Shown here piece after piece: positions 1-7,038 of a stretch of 28,571 nt of DNA. This DNA comes from Acetobacteraceae bacterium UBA6159 (GTDB lineage: Bacteria; Pseudomonadota; Alphaproteobacteria; Acetobacterales; Acetobacteraceae), in contig DIUL01000114.1 of assembly GCA_002422345.1 (NCBI GenBank), forward strand, positions 1 through 28,571, written 5' to 3'. A program made the translations under genes and the position numbers. The notes beneath the pieces were generated by a model. It saw only the letters and a list, made by a program, of their open reading frames with translations. It had not been told where the DNA came from and ran no database searches. Every line of letters begins with the position of its first letter. Position 1 is the stretch's first letter.

Positions 1-29
1 TACACCACGGCCGGGGACGTGACCCCCCA

Positions 30-50
30 CCAAAGGGCACAGCCCTTTGG
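30..50. repeat. Short palindromic hairpin (AAAGGGC-ACA-GCCCTTT)
   Basis: Perfect 9-bp arms CCAAAGGGC / GCCCTTTGG are separated by ACA. The same AAGGGC-xxx-GCCCTT module recurs at 144-160 and 15067-15081, so it is a dispersed motif and not a site specific to one gene. I recall similar gap sequences in Acetobacteraceae genomes, but this has not been checked. It has no U-run, so it is not a classical terminator. Confidence 0.7.
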
Positions 51-61
51 AAACCACTCCG

Positions 62-132
62 TTGGGGGGAACGCGGGAGGGGCTGAGGAGATGTTTCAAC
101 CAGCACCTCAGCCCCTCCCGCGTTCCCCCCAA
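62..132. repeat. Perfect 27-bp inverted repeat, 17-nt loop
   Basis: The arm at 62-88 is exactly the reverse complement of the arm at 106-132. The arms begin TTGGGGGGAACGCGGG and end GGGGCTGAGG, and the loop is 89-105. As RNA or extruded DNA this would be an extremely stable GC-rich stem. It lies in the gap before the GMC oxidoreductase gene. It may end transcription of a gene lying left of the window, or be a mobile palindromic repeat. No poly-U tail follows. The purpose is unknown, but the symmetry is certain. Confidence 0.9.
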
Positions 133-133
133 T

Positions 134-223
134 CCAATGGTTCCAAGGGCTCGGCCCTTGCGGGGGTCCCCATGGGCCATTGGGGGGCAGCGCCCCCTTG
201 TGGGGCTTGGGGCAAAGCCCCAA
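134..223. repeat. Block of nested small hairpins (copy A of GC-rich intergenic repeat)
   Basis: An outer pair CCAATGG (134-140) / CCATTGG (177-183) encloses CAAGGGC-TCG-GCCCTTG (144-160). It is followed by GGGGGC-AGC-GCCCCC (183-197) and TTGGGGC-AAA-GCCCCAA (207-223), then CCCTTCC. The same order of modules (AAGGGC hairpin, then two GGGGC hairpins, then CCCTTCC) occurs at 15067-15142. Positions 224-288 hold nothing else that I recognise except the start region of the next gene. Confidence 0.65.
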
Positions 224-288
224 CCCTTCCTTGCCTCCCCGCACCGTCCGTCGCTACCTTCAACGCGGAAACGCACCGAGGTACAAAC

Positions 289-1917
289 ATGCCCTCCGCC
301 ACCCCATCGCTGGAAGCTGATTTTGTCGTCGTGGGCGCCGGATCCGCCGGCTGCGTCATGGCCGCCCGTTTGTCCGAGGACCCCAACGCCCGCGTTGTTT
401 TGCTGGAGGCCGGGGGCGAGGACAAGAACATGTGGATTCACATCCCGCTCGGTTTCGGCAAGACCTTCGCCGACAAGCGGGTGAACTGGTGTTACGAGAC
501 CGAGCCCGATCCGGGTGCCGGCGGGCGCTCGATCTTCTGGCCGCGCGGCAAGGTGCTGGGCGGTTCGTCCTCGATCAACGGCATGGTCTACATCCGCGGG
601 CAGCACGAGGATTTTGACCTCTGGCGCCAGTTGGGCAACACGGGCTGGTCGTCGAGCGACGTGCTGCCCTATTTCAAGCGCGCCGAACACCAGACGCGTG
701 GGCCGGATGACTGGCATGCGACGGGCGGGCCGCTCGCGGTGTCGGACGTGCAGGACGGCCACCCGATCTGTGAGGCCTTCATCCGCGCGTGCAACGAGGC
801 CGGCTATCCGCGCAACGATGATTTCAATGGCAAGGAACAGGACGGCGTCGGCTATCACCAGACGACGACGCGCAACGGCAAGCGGTGCTCCACCGCCGTC
901 GGCTATCTGCATCCAGTGCGCAACCGGCCCAATCTTCAGGTCGTGACGGGCGCGCATACGCAGAAGGTGCTGTTCGAGGGCAAGCGGGCGGTGGGCGTCG
1001 CCTACAGCCAGGGCGGCCAGGACAAGGTCGTGCGCGCGAAGCGGGAGGTGATCCTGTGCGGCGGCGCGATCGGTTCACCGCAGATGCTGCTGCTGTCGGG
1101 CGTCGGACCGGCGGCGGAACTCGCGGGCCTGGGCATTCCGGTGGTGCATGACCTGCCAGGCGTGGGGAAGGCGTTGCAGGACCATTACTCGGCCGCGATA
1201 AAACTGAAGTGCAAGTTTCCCATCACCGTCAACGACGTGATGATGAACCCGCTGAAGATGCTCTGGAGCGGGATGGAATACTTTGTGATGAAAAAGGGCG
1301 CGCTGACGGTCATCACGGCCGAGGTCGCGCTGTTCGCGCGCACCAGGCCGGAACTGGCGACGCCGGACGTGAAGTTTTCGATTGCAACCTTCAGCGCGGA
1401 TCGGCCGCAGGACGGGCTGCATAAGTGGTCGGGCTTCACGCTGCTGGTCTATCAGTTGCGGCCGGAAAGCCGGGGCGAGATCGTGCTGAAATCCGCCAAT
1501 CCCTTCGACGCGCCGGCGATGAAGCCGAACTACCTGGCGACCGAGACCGACCGGCGGACGATCGTGGATGGGTTGAAGCTGGGGCGCGGCCTGCTCGCGT
1601 CCCCGCATATGCAGGCCTATGCGGAGTCGGAGTATGTGCCGGGCCCGTCCGTCCAGACGGACGCGCAACTGCTGGACTATGCGCGCAACAATGGCGGGAC
1701 GGTGTTTCATCCGACCAGCACCTGCAAGATGGGCATCGATCCGATGGCCGTCGTCGACCCGGAGCTGAAGGTCTACGGGATCGAGGGGCTGCGGGTTGTC
1801 GATGCGTCCGTCATGCCGGCGGTGATTTCAGGCAATACCAACGCCGGCACGATCATGATCGCGGAAAAGGCCTCCGACATGATCCGCGGCAAGGCGCCGC
1901 TGGCCGCGGCGGCGTGA
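289..1917 (+). CDS. GMC-family FAD-dependent oxidoreductase (alcohol/choline dehydrogenase-like)
   Basis: A 542-residue flavoenzyme of the glucose-methanol-choline family, the usual length for bacterial members. It oxidises an alcohol to an aldehyde, but the substrate cannot be read from sequence. The ADP-binding motif VVVGAGSAG sits at residues 13-21 and ends in VVLLEAGG near 36-43. The second FAD signature GKVLGGSSSINGM is near 92-104. The C-terminal catalytic region has HPTSTCKMG (His474) and GNTNAGT (Asn518), the His/Asn pair typical of choline and alcohol dehydrogenases. The frame is open upstream to position 1, but that part translates repeat DNA, so I start at the ATG just before the FAD motif. 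No clear Shine-Dalgarno sequence precedes it. It stands alone; the neighbouring gene is convergent. Family is certain, substrate unknown. Confidence 0.93.
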   Translation: MPSATPSLEADFVVVGAGSAGCVMAARLSEDPNARVVLLEAGGEDKNMWIHIPLGFGKTFADKRVNWCYETEPDPGAGGRSIFWPRGKVLGGSSSINGMVYIRGQHEDFDLWRQLGNTGWSSSDVLPYFKRAEHQTRGPDDWHATGGPLAVSDVQDGHPICEAFIRACNEAGYPRNDDFNGKEQDGVGYHQTTTRNGKRCSTAVGYLHPVRNRPNLQVVTGAHTQKVLFEGKRAVGVAYSQGGQDKVVRAKREVILCGGAIGSPQMLLLSGVGPAAELAGLGIPVVHDLPGVGKALQDHYSAAIKLKCKFPITVNDVMMNPLKMLWSGMEYFVMKKGALTVITAEVALFARTRPELATPDVKFSIATFSADRPQDGLHKWSGFTLLVYQLRPESRGEIVLKSANPFDAPAMKPNYLATETDRRTIVDGLKLGRGLLASPHMQAYAESEYVPGPSVQTDAQLLDYARNNGGTVFHPTSTCKMGIDPMAVVDPELKVYGIEGLRVVDASVMPAVISGNTNAGTIMIAEKASDMIRGKAPLAAAA

Positions 1918-1998
1918 CGCTGGGGTGACGGCCCTTCGCCGGACCGGGGGGCGTCCCGTTCAACGGCCCGGTGCGTCCCCGCCCGGGCCGGTCGTCCG

Positions 1999-2925
1999 TC
2001 AACTCAGCGCCGCCACGATGGCCTTTGTGTTGGAGCGAATCATCTCGATGTAGCTCGTCGCCGGTCCGTTCGGACCGGACAGCGTGTCGGCATACAGCGT
2101 GCCGCCGATCCGGACGCTGGTTTCGCGTGCCAACTGCTCCATCAGGCGCGGTTGCATGCCCTGCTCCAGGAACAGGGCCTTGATCTTCTCCTTCTTGATC
2201 TGTGCGATCAGGGCGGCGAACTGCCGGGCCGTCGGCTCCGCGTCGGCGGAGATGCCGGAGGCGGCGAGGAAATCCACCCCATAGGCGTCGCCGTAGTAGT
2301 TGAAGGCCTCGTGCGTCGTAACGACCCGGCGTTCGGCGCGGGGGATGGCGGCGAGCATGCCCTTGATCTCGGCGTCCAGCGCGTCGAGCTGGCGCAGATA
2401 GGCGGTCGCCTTGCCGGCATAGTCACCGGCCCCGGCCGGGTCGGCGGCTGTCAGGCCATCGCGGATATTGGCGACATAGAGCTTCGTGTTCGCCACATCC
2501 TGCCAGGCATGCGGATCGGCGGCGGTACCCTTGCCGTGCGCATGACCATGGGAATGTCCCGCGTGGTTGTCGACGGCCGCCAGCGCCTTGATGCCCTTGC
2601 TGGCGACGACGCCCTTGCCCTTGAAGCCCGCGGCCTCGGCCAGGCGTTCGGCCCAGCCTTCCAGCCCGAGGCCGTTGATCACGAAGACATCGGCCGCACC
2701 GACGCCGCGCACCTCCGACGGGCGGGGCTGGAAGTGGTGCAGGTCGGTTTCCACCGGCGCCAGCGACGTCACCGAAACGCGCGGCCCGCCCACCTGGCGG
2801 GCGAGATCGGCCAGGATCGAGAAGCTGGTAACCACGGACAGCGGCTTCGCGGCCAGGGCCGGCATCGCCAGGGCGCCAAGGCCCAGCGCGAGCACGGACC
2901 GGCGGTGCAAGGGGTTGGTCGCCAT
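1999..2925 (-). CDS. znuA: Zinc ABC transporter periplasmic binding protein ZnuA
   Basis: A 308-residue cluster A-I metal-binding lipoprotein-like or periplasmic protein. An N-terminal Arg-containing hydrophobic signal runs to about residue 26 (MPALAA). Predicted metal ligands are His64 (in HHFQPRP), His139 (DPHAW), His205 (THEAFNYYG) and Asp280 (YADTLSG). His at the third position is typical of zinc-binding rather than manganese-binding members. A His-rich loop (HAGHSHGHAHG, 121-131) is the classic ZnuA feature. The chosen ATG has GGGAG eight bases upstream and lies 2 bp beyond the stop of the preceding barrel gene, so the two are probably translationally coupled. The permease znuB and ATPase znuC, usually adjacent, are not in this window. 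Control by Zur is inferred from the operator at 3902-3924. Confidence 0.92.
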   Translation of the reverse strand: MATNPLHRRSVLALGLGALAMPALAAKPLSVVTSFSILADLARQVGGPRVSVTSLAPVETDLHHFQPRPSEVRGVGAADVFVINGLGLEGWAERLAEAAGFKGKGVVASKGIKALAAVDNHAGHSHGHAHGKGTAADPHAWQDVANTKLYVANIRDGLTAADPAGAGDYAGKATAYLRQLDALDAEIKGMLAAIPRAERRVVTTHEAFNYYGDAYGVDFLAASGISADAEPTARQFAALIAQIKKEKIKALFLEQGMQPRLMEQLARETSVRIGGTLYADTLSGPNGPATSYIEMIRSNTKAIVAALS

Positions 2926-2927
2926 GA

Positions 2928-3880
2928 TCAGAACTCCCACCCGAATTTGAGGCGTACGACGTTGCGGCTGAAATTGGTCAGGTCGAGCCGGCGGGGGTCA
3001 TTGTTCTCACTGCCCGCGACCTGGATGTTCCAGGCGAGCGACAGCCAGGCATTGTCGGAGATGCGCCAATAGGCGGTCGGGCCGATATACAGCGCGCGCC
3101 CGACCTGCTTGCCGAAGGTCAGCCCGTCGAAGGCATACAGATAGCGCATTTCGCCGCCGAGGAAGAACGTCTCGGTCACCCGCGCCGTCAGCGCGCCGTC
3201 AGCGCGCCGGTGATGCCGCCGACCGAGCCTTCCTCGGCCACCGCGCCCTGCGCCCAGGGGCGGAAATGCTCGACGTCATAGATCAGGTTCATCGCCCCCC
3301 AGAGCCGGTCAGGCATCAGTTCGGCGTCCATGATCAGCTTGTTCTCGGACGCGTAGCCGGTGCCAGCCTCTCCGGTCACTTCGTCGGCCATGGTCATGGA
3401 GGGTTCCATGTGCAGGGTCAGGCCGAAGGGGCCTTCCTTGCGGTCCATGAAGCGGAACCGGACCTCGCCGCCGATGCCGCGGAAGCGCATGGCGTTGGTG
3501 TCGGGCAGGTTGGGGTTGTTGGCGATGTTCCAGTAGCCGCCGAGAAGACTGCCCGAGACGGAGAGGTTCTTCGCCGCCGCCCAGGAGAATTCGAGCTTGG
3601 TGTTGGCCGCGTTGTAGCGCCCGTCGCGGCGCCCGAAGCCGGCCATGGTTTCCAGCGCGATGCCGGTTGTGCCCTCGGAATCGATGTCGGAGCCAAGGGT
3701 GAAGCCGAACAGGCTCTCGGTTTCGACGCCGTGGGCGTGGCCGTGGCCTTCGTGTCCCGTCGGGACCTTGCCTGCCGGCGGTCGGATGGTCACCGGACCT
3801 TCATCGAACGTCGCCGCCAGCACGGTCAGGGGCATGGCAATCGCCCCCACCGCCAGACCCAACCGCAAACCTGTCGCCAT
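2928..3880 (-). pseudogene. His-rich outer-membrane barrel-like protein, frameshifted by an 11-bp duplication
   Basis: Two adjacent minus-strand frames, 3188-3880 and 2928-3179, are halves of one gene. A tandem 11-bp duplication at 3181-3202 shifts the frame and brings a TGA into play after ALTAR. Removing one copy gives 942 nt, an intact 313-residue protein. The N-terminus is a signal peptide (to about LAA, residue 23), followed by a His-rich stretch GHEGHGHAHG. The rest is alternating polar/aromatic strands ending in LKFGWEF, with a terminal Phe as in BamA-assembled outer-membrane barrels. GGAGA sits before the chosen ATG. It lies directly behind a Zur-like operator and 2 bp ahead of znuA, so a role in zinc passage or binding at the outer membrane is likely but inferred. 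I do not recognise a named family. A sequencing error or a genuine null allele are both possible. Confidence 0.8.
3181..3210. repeat. 11-bp tandem duplication causing a frameshift
   Basis: The unit CGCGCCGTCAG is present at 3181-3191 and again at 3192-3202, followed by a partial third copy CGCGCCGG. The duplication length is not a multiple of three, and it falls exactly where the barrel gene switches frame. Deleting one unit rejoins the frames as ALTAR-VTETF. Confidence 0.9.
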
Positions 3881-3901
3881 CAACGTCTCTCCCATATCGT
3901 G

Positions 3902-3924
3902 GATACGTTATAACATAACATATC
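3902..3924. promoter_or_regulatory. Putative Zur operator (23-bp imperfect palindrome)
   Basis: Half-sites GATACGTTATA and CATAACATATC flank a central A; 9 of 11 positions are symmetric. The TGTTAT/ATAACA core and 23-bp length match the known style of proteobacterial Zur sites. It is strikingly AT-rich in a GC-rich region and lies 22 bp before the start of the barrel-znuA unit. It also lies 53 bp before the divergent YgjP-like gene. It contains TATAAC and TATGTT, which could serve as -10 elements, so a bound repressor would block transcription. Assignment to Zur is inference from sequence and neighbours. Confidence 0.7.
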
Positions 3925-3977
3925 AAGCCGACAAGGCGCGGTTGACGAATCACAAGGCAAACCGGTCATCTGCGCGG

Positions 3978-4691
3978 ATGGACGATCCGCCGCCCGAAAT
4001 CCTGGCCTTGCCCTCGGGCCCCACGCGGGTCACCTGGCGCCGCAGCGCGCGGGCGAGGCGGATCAGCATGCGAGTCGATCCGACCGGTGGGGGCGTGGTC
4101 GTGACCCTGCCACCGCGGGCGAGCCGGCACGCCGGGCTGGTCCTGTTGAAATCACACGCGGACTGGGTGGCCGACCGGCTGGCGGCCCTGCCGGGTGCGG
4201 TGCCGTTCGCGGATGGGGCGGTCATCCCGATCGCCGGAGCGCCGCATCTGATCCGCCATGTGCCAGGCGCGCGCGGCGGGGCGTGGCTGGAGGACGGCAC
4301 GCTGCACGTGACCGGCGCGCCCGAATTCCTCTCCCGCCGCGTCACCGACTTCCTGCGCGCCGAGGCTCGCCGCCGCATCGGCGCCCTGGTCATGGTGAAG
4401 GCGACCGCGATCGAGGCGCGGGTCGGGCGCATCACCATCAAGGACACGACCTCCCGCTGGGGCAGTTGCGCGCCGGACGGGGCGCTGGCGTTCAGCTGGC
4501 GGCTGGTGATGGCGCCCGCGCATGTGCAGGACTATGTCGCCGCGCATGAGGTCGCGCATCTGCGCCACATGAACCATGGCCCGCGCTTCTGGGACCTGGT
4601 CGCACATCTGACCGAGCACAAGGCGCGTGCGATCACCTGGCTGAACAGGGAAGGGCCGGCGCTGCTCCGGATCGGCCGGACTGAGGGCTGA
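3978..4691 (+). CDS. YgjP/DUF45-type zinc metalloprotease-like protein
   Basis: A 237-residue cytoplasmic protein of the YgjP-like M48-related family. The zincin motif HEVAHLRHMNHGPRFW near residues 190-205 supplies HExxH plus the downstream His ligand. It is preceded by the family motif SRWGSCAPDG, near 160-169, and by an RRISMRV segment near the N-terminus, both typical of the family. The physiological substrate of this family is not established. The ATG chosen gives the usual family length; upstream codons in the same frame translate the promoter region of the divergent zinc unit. No strong Shine-Dalgarno sequence is present. It shares its promoter gap with the Zur-like site, so zinc-dependent expression is possible but unproven. 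It converges on ruvC with a 14-bp gap. Confidence 0.88.
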   Translation: MDDPPPEILALPSGPTRVTWRRSARARRISMRVDPTGGGVVVTLPPRASRHAGLVLLKSHADWVADRLAALPGAVPFADGAVIPIAGAPHLIRHVPGARGGAWLEDGTLHVTGAPEFLSRRVTDFLRAEARRRIGALVMVKATAIEARVGRITIKDTTSRWGSCAPDGALAFSWRLVMAPAHVQDYVAAHEVAHLRHMNHGPRFWDLVAHLTEHKARAITWLNREGPALLRIGRTEG

Positions 4692-4705
4692 GCAGCCGGT
4701 CTTTA

Positions 4706-5200
4706 CTATGCCCGTGCCCAGGCCAGCCGGGATGCACGGTGATGCGCGTGGCAGATCGCCACCGCCAGCGCGTCGGAGGCATCGGCCCGGCCGATCACCG
4801 CGCCGGGCAGCAGGCGGCGGACCATCATCTCCACCTGGTCCTTGTCCGCCCCGCCGGTGCCCACGACCGAGAGCTTGACCGTTTTGGCCGCGTATTCGGT
4901 GACCGGGATGCCGGCCAGCGCCGGGGCCAGCAGGGCCACGCCGCGGGCATAGCCGAGCTTGAGCGTGGCTGAACCGTTTCGGTTGACGTAGGTTTCCTCG
5001 ACCGCCGCCTCGGCCGGGCGGTGCAACGCCATCAGTTCGGCCAGGGCGTCGTGCAGCACCTTCAGGCGGTGCGGCACCGGGTCCTCGCTTTTGGTCGCGA
5101 TGACGCCGGCGGCGATGTGGCGCAGGCGGTTGCCGTCGGCCTCGATCACGCCCCATCCGGTGAAGCGCAGGCCGGGGTCGATGCCGAGGAGGATGGGCAT
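4706..5200 (-). CDS. ruvC: Holliday junction resolvase RuvC
   Basis: A 164-residue endonuclease that cleaves Holliday junctions in concert with RuvAB. The acidic catalytic set is visible: Asp8 in GIDPGL, Glu68 in VEETYVN, and Asp140/Asp143 in ADASDALA. The conserved segment KTVKLSVVGTGGADKDQV is at about 106-123. The ATG at 5200 begins the canonical MPILLGIDPG; the frame continues upstream but is not RuvC-like. ruvA and ruvB, often in the same operon, are absent from both flanks here, so ruvC appears to be expressed alone. The short final tail (ASRLAWARA) is unremarkable. Confidence 0.96.
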   Translation of the reverse strand: MPILLGIDPGLRFTGWGVIEADGNRLRHIAAGVIATKSEDPVPHRLKVLHDALAELMALHRPAEAAVEETYVNRNGSATLKLGYARGVALLAPALAGIPVTEYAAKTVKLSVVGTGGADKDQVEMMVRRLLPGAVIGRADASDALAVAICHAHHRASRLAWARA

Positions 5201-5323
5201 GGGAGCGCCTTGGAAAGAGAGTAGGGGGGTCATACGCCCTGCCGATGGATTCGCGGCACGGGGTGGCGCGATCGGCCAGGTTTGTTCAGGATCGGTATCG
5301 ACCACGGAAGGCCACGCTCGCGT

Positions 5324-5995
5324 ATGAAGATCTGCGTCATCACGCCCTACTACAAGACGCCGCTCGACTGGCTGACCACGTGTCATCGCAGCGTCCTGGC
5401 TCAGACCGTCCCGGCGACCCATCTGTTGGTATGCGATGGGTCCGAGCCCGCCGAAATCCCGGGCTTCCACGGCGGTCACGTCATCCTGCGGCGCAACTAC
5501 GCCGATTACGGCAACACGCCGCGGTTGATCGGCTGCTATCACGCGGCCCAGCTTGGCGCGGTGGATGTGATCGCCTTCCTGGATGCCGATAACTGGTACT
5601 ATCCCAATCACCTCGCCGGGATGATCGCGCATATGGAGGCGCATGGGCTGGGGGCCTGTTCCTCGGCCCGCATGCTGCACCGGCTGGACGGCTCGCCGAT
5701 GCTGCGCTGCCCGCATGTGGACGGGGTGAACATGATTGACGGGAACTGCCTGGTCGTGATGCGCTCCGCCTTTGCGCATCTGGTGGCCTGGACGCTCCCC
5801 TCGGATGAGGAGGTCGGCGTCGCCGACCAGCTTGTCTGGCACTATCTGCGCCGAGCCGGGGTGCGGACCGGATTTTTGGACATGGCGACGGTGGCGTATC
5901 GGACGCGGCACAAGGTCCACTACGAAATGGCCGGAGAGGCCCCGCCGCCCGAGGCCGTGCGGCGGACGGACATGCGGGGCGGGCGGTATGAGTAG
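5324..5995 (+). CDS. Family 2-like (GT-A) glycosyltransferase
   Basis: A 223-residue protein with the GT-A start MKICVITPYYKTP and the nucleotide-sugar/metal motif FLDADNWYYPNH near residues 85-96 (DxD). It probably transfers a sugar from a nucleotide donor; donor and acceptor cannot be told. No membrane segment is seen. The ATG at 5324 fits the family start, with GGAAGG about 12 bases upstream; earlier codons in frame are not conserved-looking. It is divergent from ruvC and is not accompanied by polysaccharide genes, so its pathway is unknown. The next gene on the same strand begins 68 bp downstream. Confidence 0.85.
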   Translation: MKICVITPYYKTPLDWLTTCHRSVLAQTVPATHLLVCDGSEPAEIPGFHGGHVILRRNYADYGNTPRLIGCYHAAQLGAVDVIAFLDADNWYYPNHLAGMIAHMEAHGLGACSSARMLHRLDGSPMLRCPHVDGVNMIDGNCLVVMRSAFAHLVAWTLPSDEEVGVADQLVWHYLRRAGVRTGFLDMATVAYRTRHKVHYEMAGEAPPPEAVRRTDMRGGRYE

Positions 5996-6063
5996 CGTGA
6001 CCCGTGCTATGGTAGACTTCACTGATCCAGGCCGATCCTGGACCGACCAGCGGGAGACAAGAC

Positions 6064-6918
6064 ATGAAATTCGGCGCGGCGATGTTCTTTACCGACTATT
6101 CCATGGGGCCGGCGGAACTCGCCGTTGAGTTGGAGCAACGCGGCTTCGACATCATCTGGGCACCCGAGCATTCCCACATCCCGGTCTCCCGCAAGACGCC
6201 CTTCGTCCTCGGCGGTGACCTGCCCAAGCGCTACTACGACGTCATGGACCCCTTCGTGACGCTGACGGCCGCGGCCGCCGCCACCAAGACCATCCGCGTC
6301 GGGACCGGCGTGTGCCTGATCGCCCAGCGCGATCCGATCCAGACGGCGAAGCTGGTTGCCTCGATCGACCAGGTCTCCGGCGGGCGCTTCGTCTTCGGCG
6401 TCGGCAATGGCTGGAACCAGGATGAGATGGAGAATCATGGCACCGCCTATGCCACCCGCCACAAGCGCGCGCGGGAGAATATCGAGGCGATGAAGGAAAT
6501 CTGGACCAAGTCGAAGGCGGAATATCACGGGGAGTTCGTGAACTTCGACCCGATGATGACCTGGCCGAAGCCTGTGCAGAAGCCGCATCCGCCGATTCTG
6601 GTCGGTGGTGCGTATCCCTACTCGGCGCGTCGGGCCGTGCGTTACGCGGATGGGTGGATGCCGCAGGTGACCAAGGGCAACCCGACCCCTCTGACCGAAC
6701 TGATCCCCCTGTTCCGCCAGATGTGCACCGAGGCCGGGCGTGATCCGGCGAAGATGGACATCTCGATCGGCGGACAGGCGCCCGACCTGGACCTGGCGAA
6801 GCGCTATCGCGACCTGGGCGTGAACACGATGTCCACCAGCCTGCCGTCCGAGAAGCGGGACACCATCCTGCCGATGCTCGACAAATGGGTCGCCCTGATG
6901 CGAGCGGTGAACGGATAG
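6064..6918 (+). CDS. LLM-class (luciferase-like) flavin-dependent oxidoreductase
   Basis: A 284-residue TIM-barrel protein of the bacterial luciferase superfamily. It resembles the subgroup often annotated as F420-dependent: IIWAPEHSHIP near 30-40, GTGVCLIAQRDPIQTAK near 81-96, FGVGNGWNQDEMENHG at 111-126, and KPVQKPHPPILVGG near 175-190. Family members use FMNH2 or reduced F420 to oxidise or reduce small molecules. F420 use cannot be judged from sequence, and no F420 biosynthesis gene is present here. GGGAGACAAGAC just before the ATG gives a good ribosome site. It precedes the Bug receptor on the same strand by 120 bp, with a possible terminator between, so co-transcription is uncertain. Confidence 0.92.
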   Translation: MKFGAAMFFTDYSMGPAELAVELEQRGFDIIWAPEHSHIPVSRKTPFVLGGDLPKRYYDVMDPFVTLTAAAAATKTIRVGTGVCLIAQRDPIQTAKLVASIDQVSGGRFVFGVGNGWNQDEMENHGTAYATRHKRARENIEAMKEIWTKSKAEYHGEFVNFDPMMTWPKPVQKPHPPILVGGAYPYSARRAVRYADGWMPQVTKGNPTPLTELIPLFRQMCTEAGRDPAKMDISIGGQAPDLDLAKRYRDLGVNTMSTSLPSEKRDTILPMLDKWVALMRAVNG

Positions 6919-6935
6919 GATTCGCCGATCAGGAT

Positions 6936-6960
6936 GCGCGGGCGGGCACATTGCCCGCGC
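6936..6960 (+). terminator. Possible terminator hairpin after the LLM oxidoreductase
   Basis: GCGCGGGC (6936-6943) pairs with GCCCGCGC (6953-6960) around a 9-nt loop, 18 bp after the stop codon. No T-run follows, so it is either a weak intrinsic terminator or only an RNA-stabilising hairpin. Confidence 0.4.
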
Positions 6961-7038
6961 GCGTTGTTCCCGATGCGGATTTCCGCGCGGCGGAGGTTCC
7001 GTATAGGCTGTCGCATGGAAACTACAGGAACAATGTCT

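Noticed and set aside
1..22. Possible 3' end of an upstream gene, with TGA at 20-22 in one frame
   Set aside because: Only six codons are visible, too few to support a gene.
19..288. N-terminal extension of the GMC oxidoreductase to position 19
   Set aside because: The extra 90 residues translate palindromic repeat DNA and lie before the normal FAD-motif start.
2928..3179. Separate small gene beginning at a GTG at 3179
   Set aside because: No signal peptide or ribosome site of its own; it is the C-terminal half of the frameshifted barrel gene.
3181..3210. Programmed ribosomal frameshifting at the barrel gene break
   Set aside because: The region has no slippery heptamer, and the exact 11-bp duplication explains the break fully.
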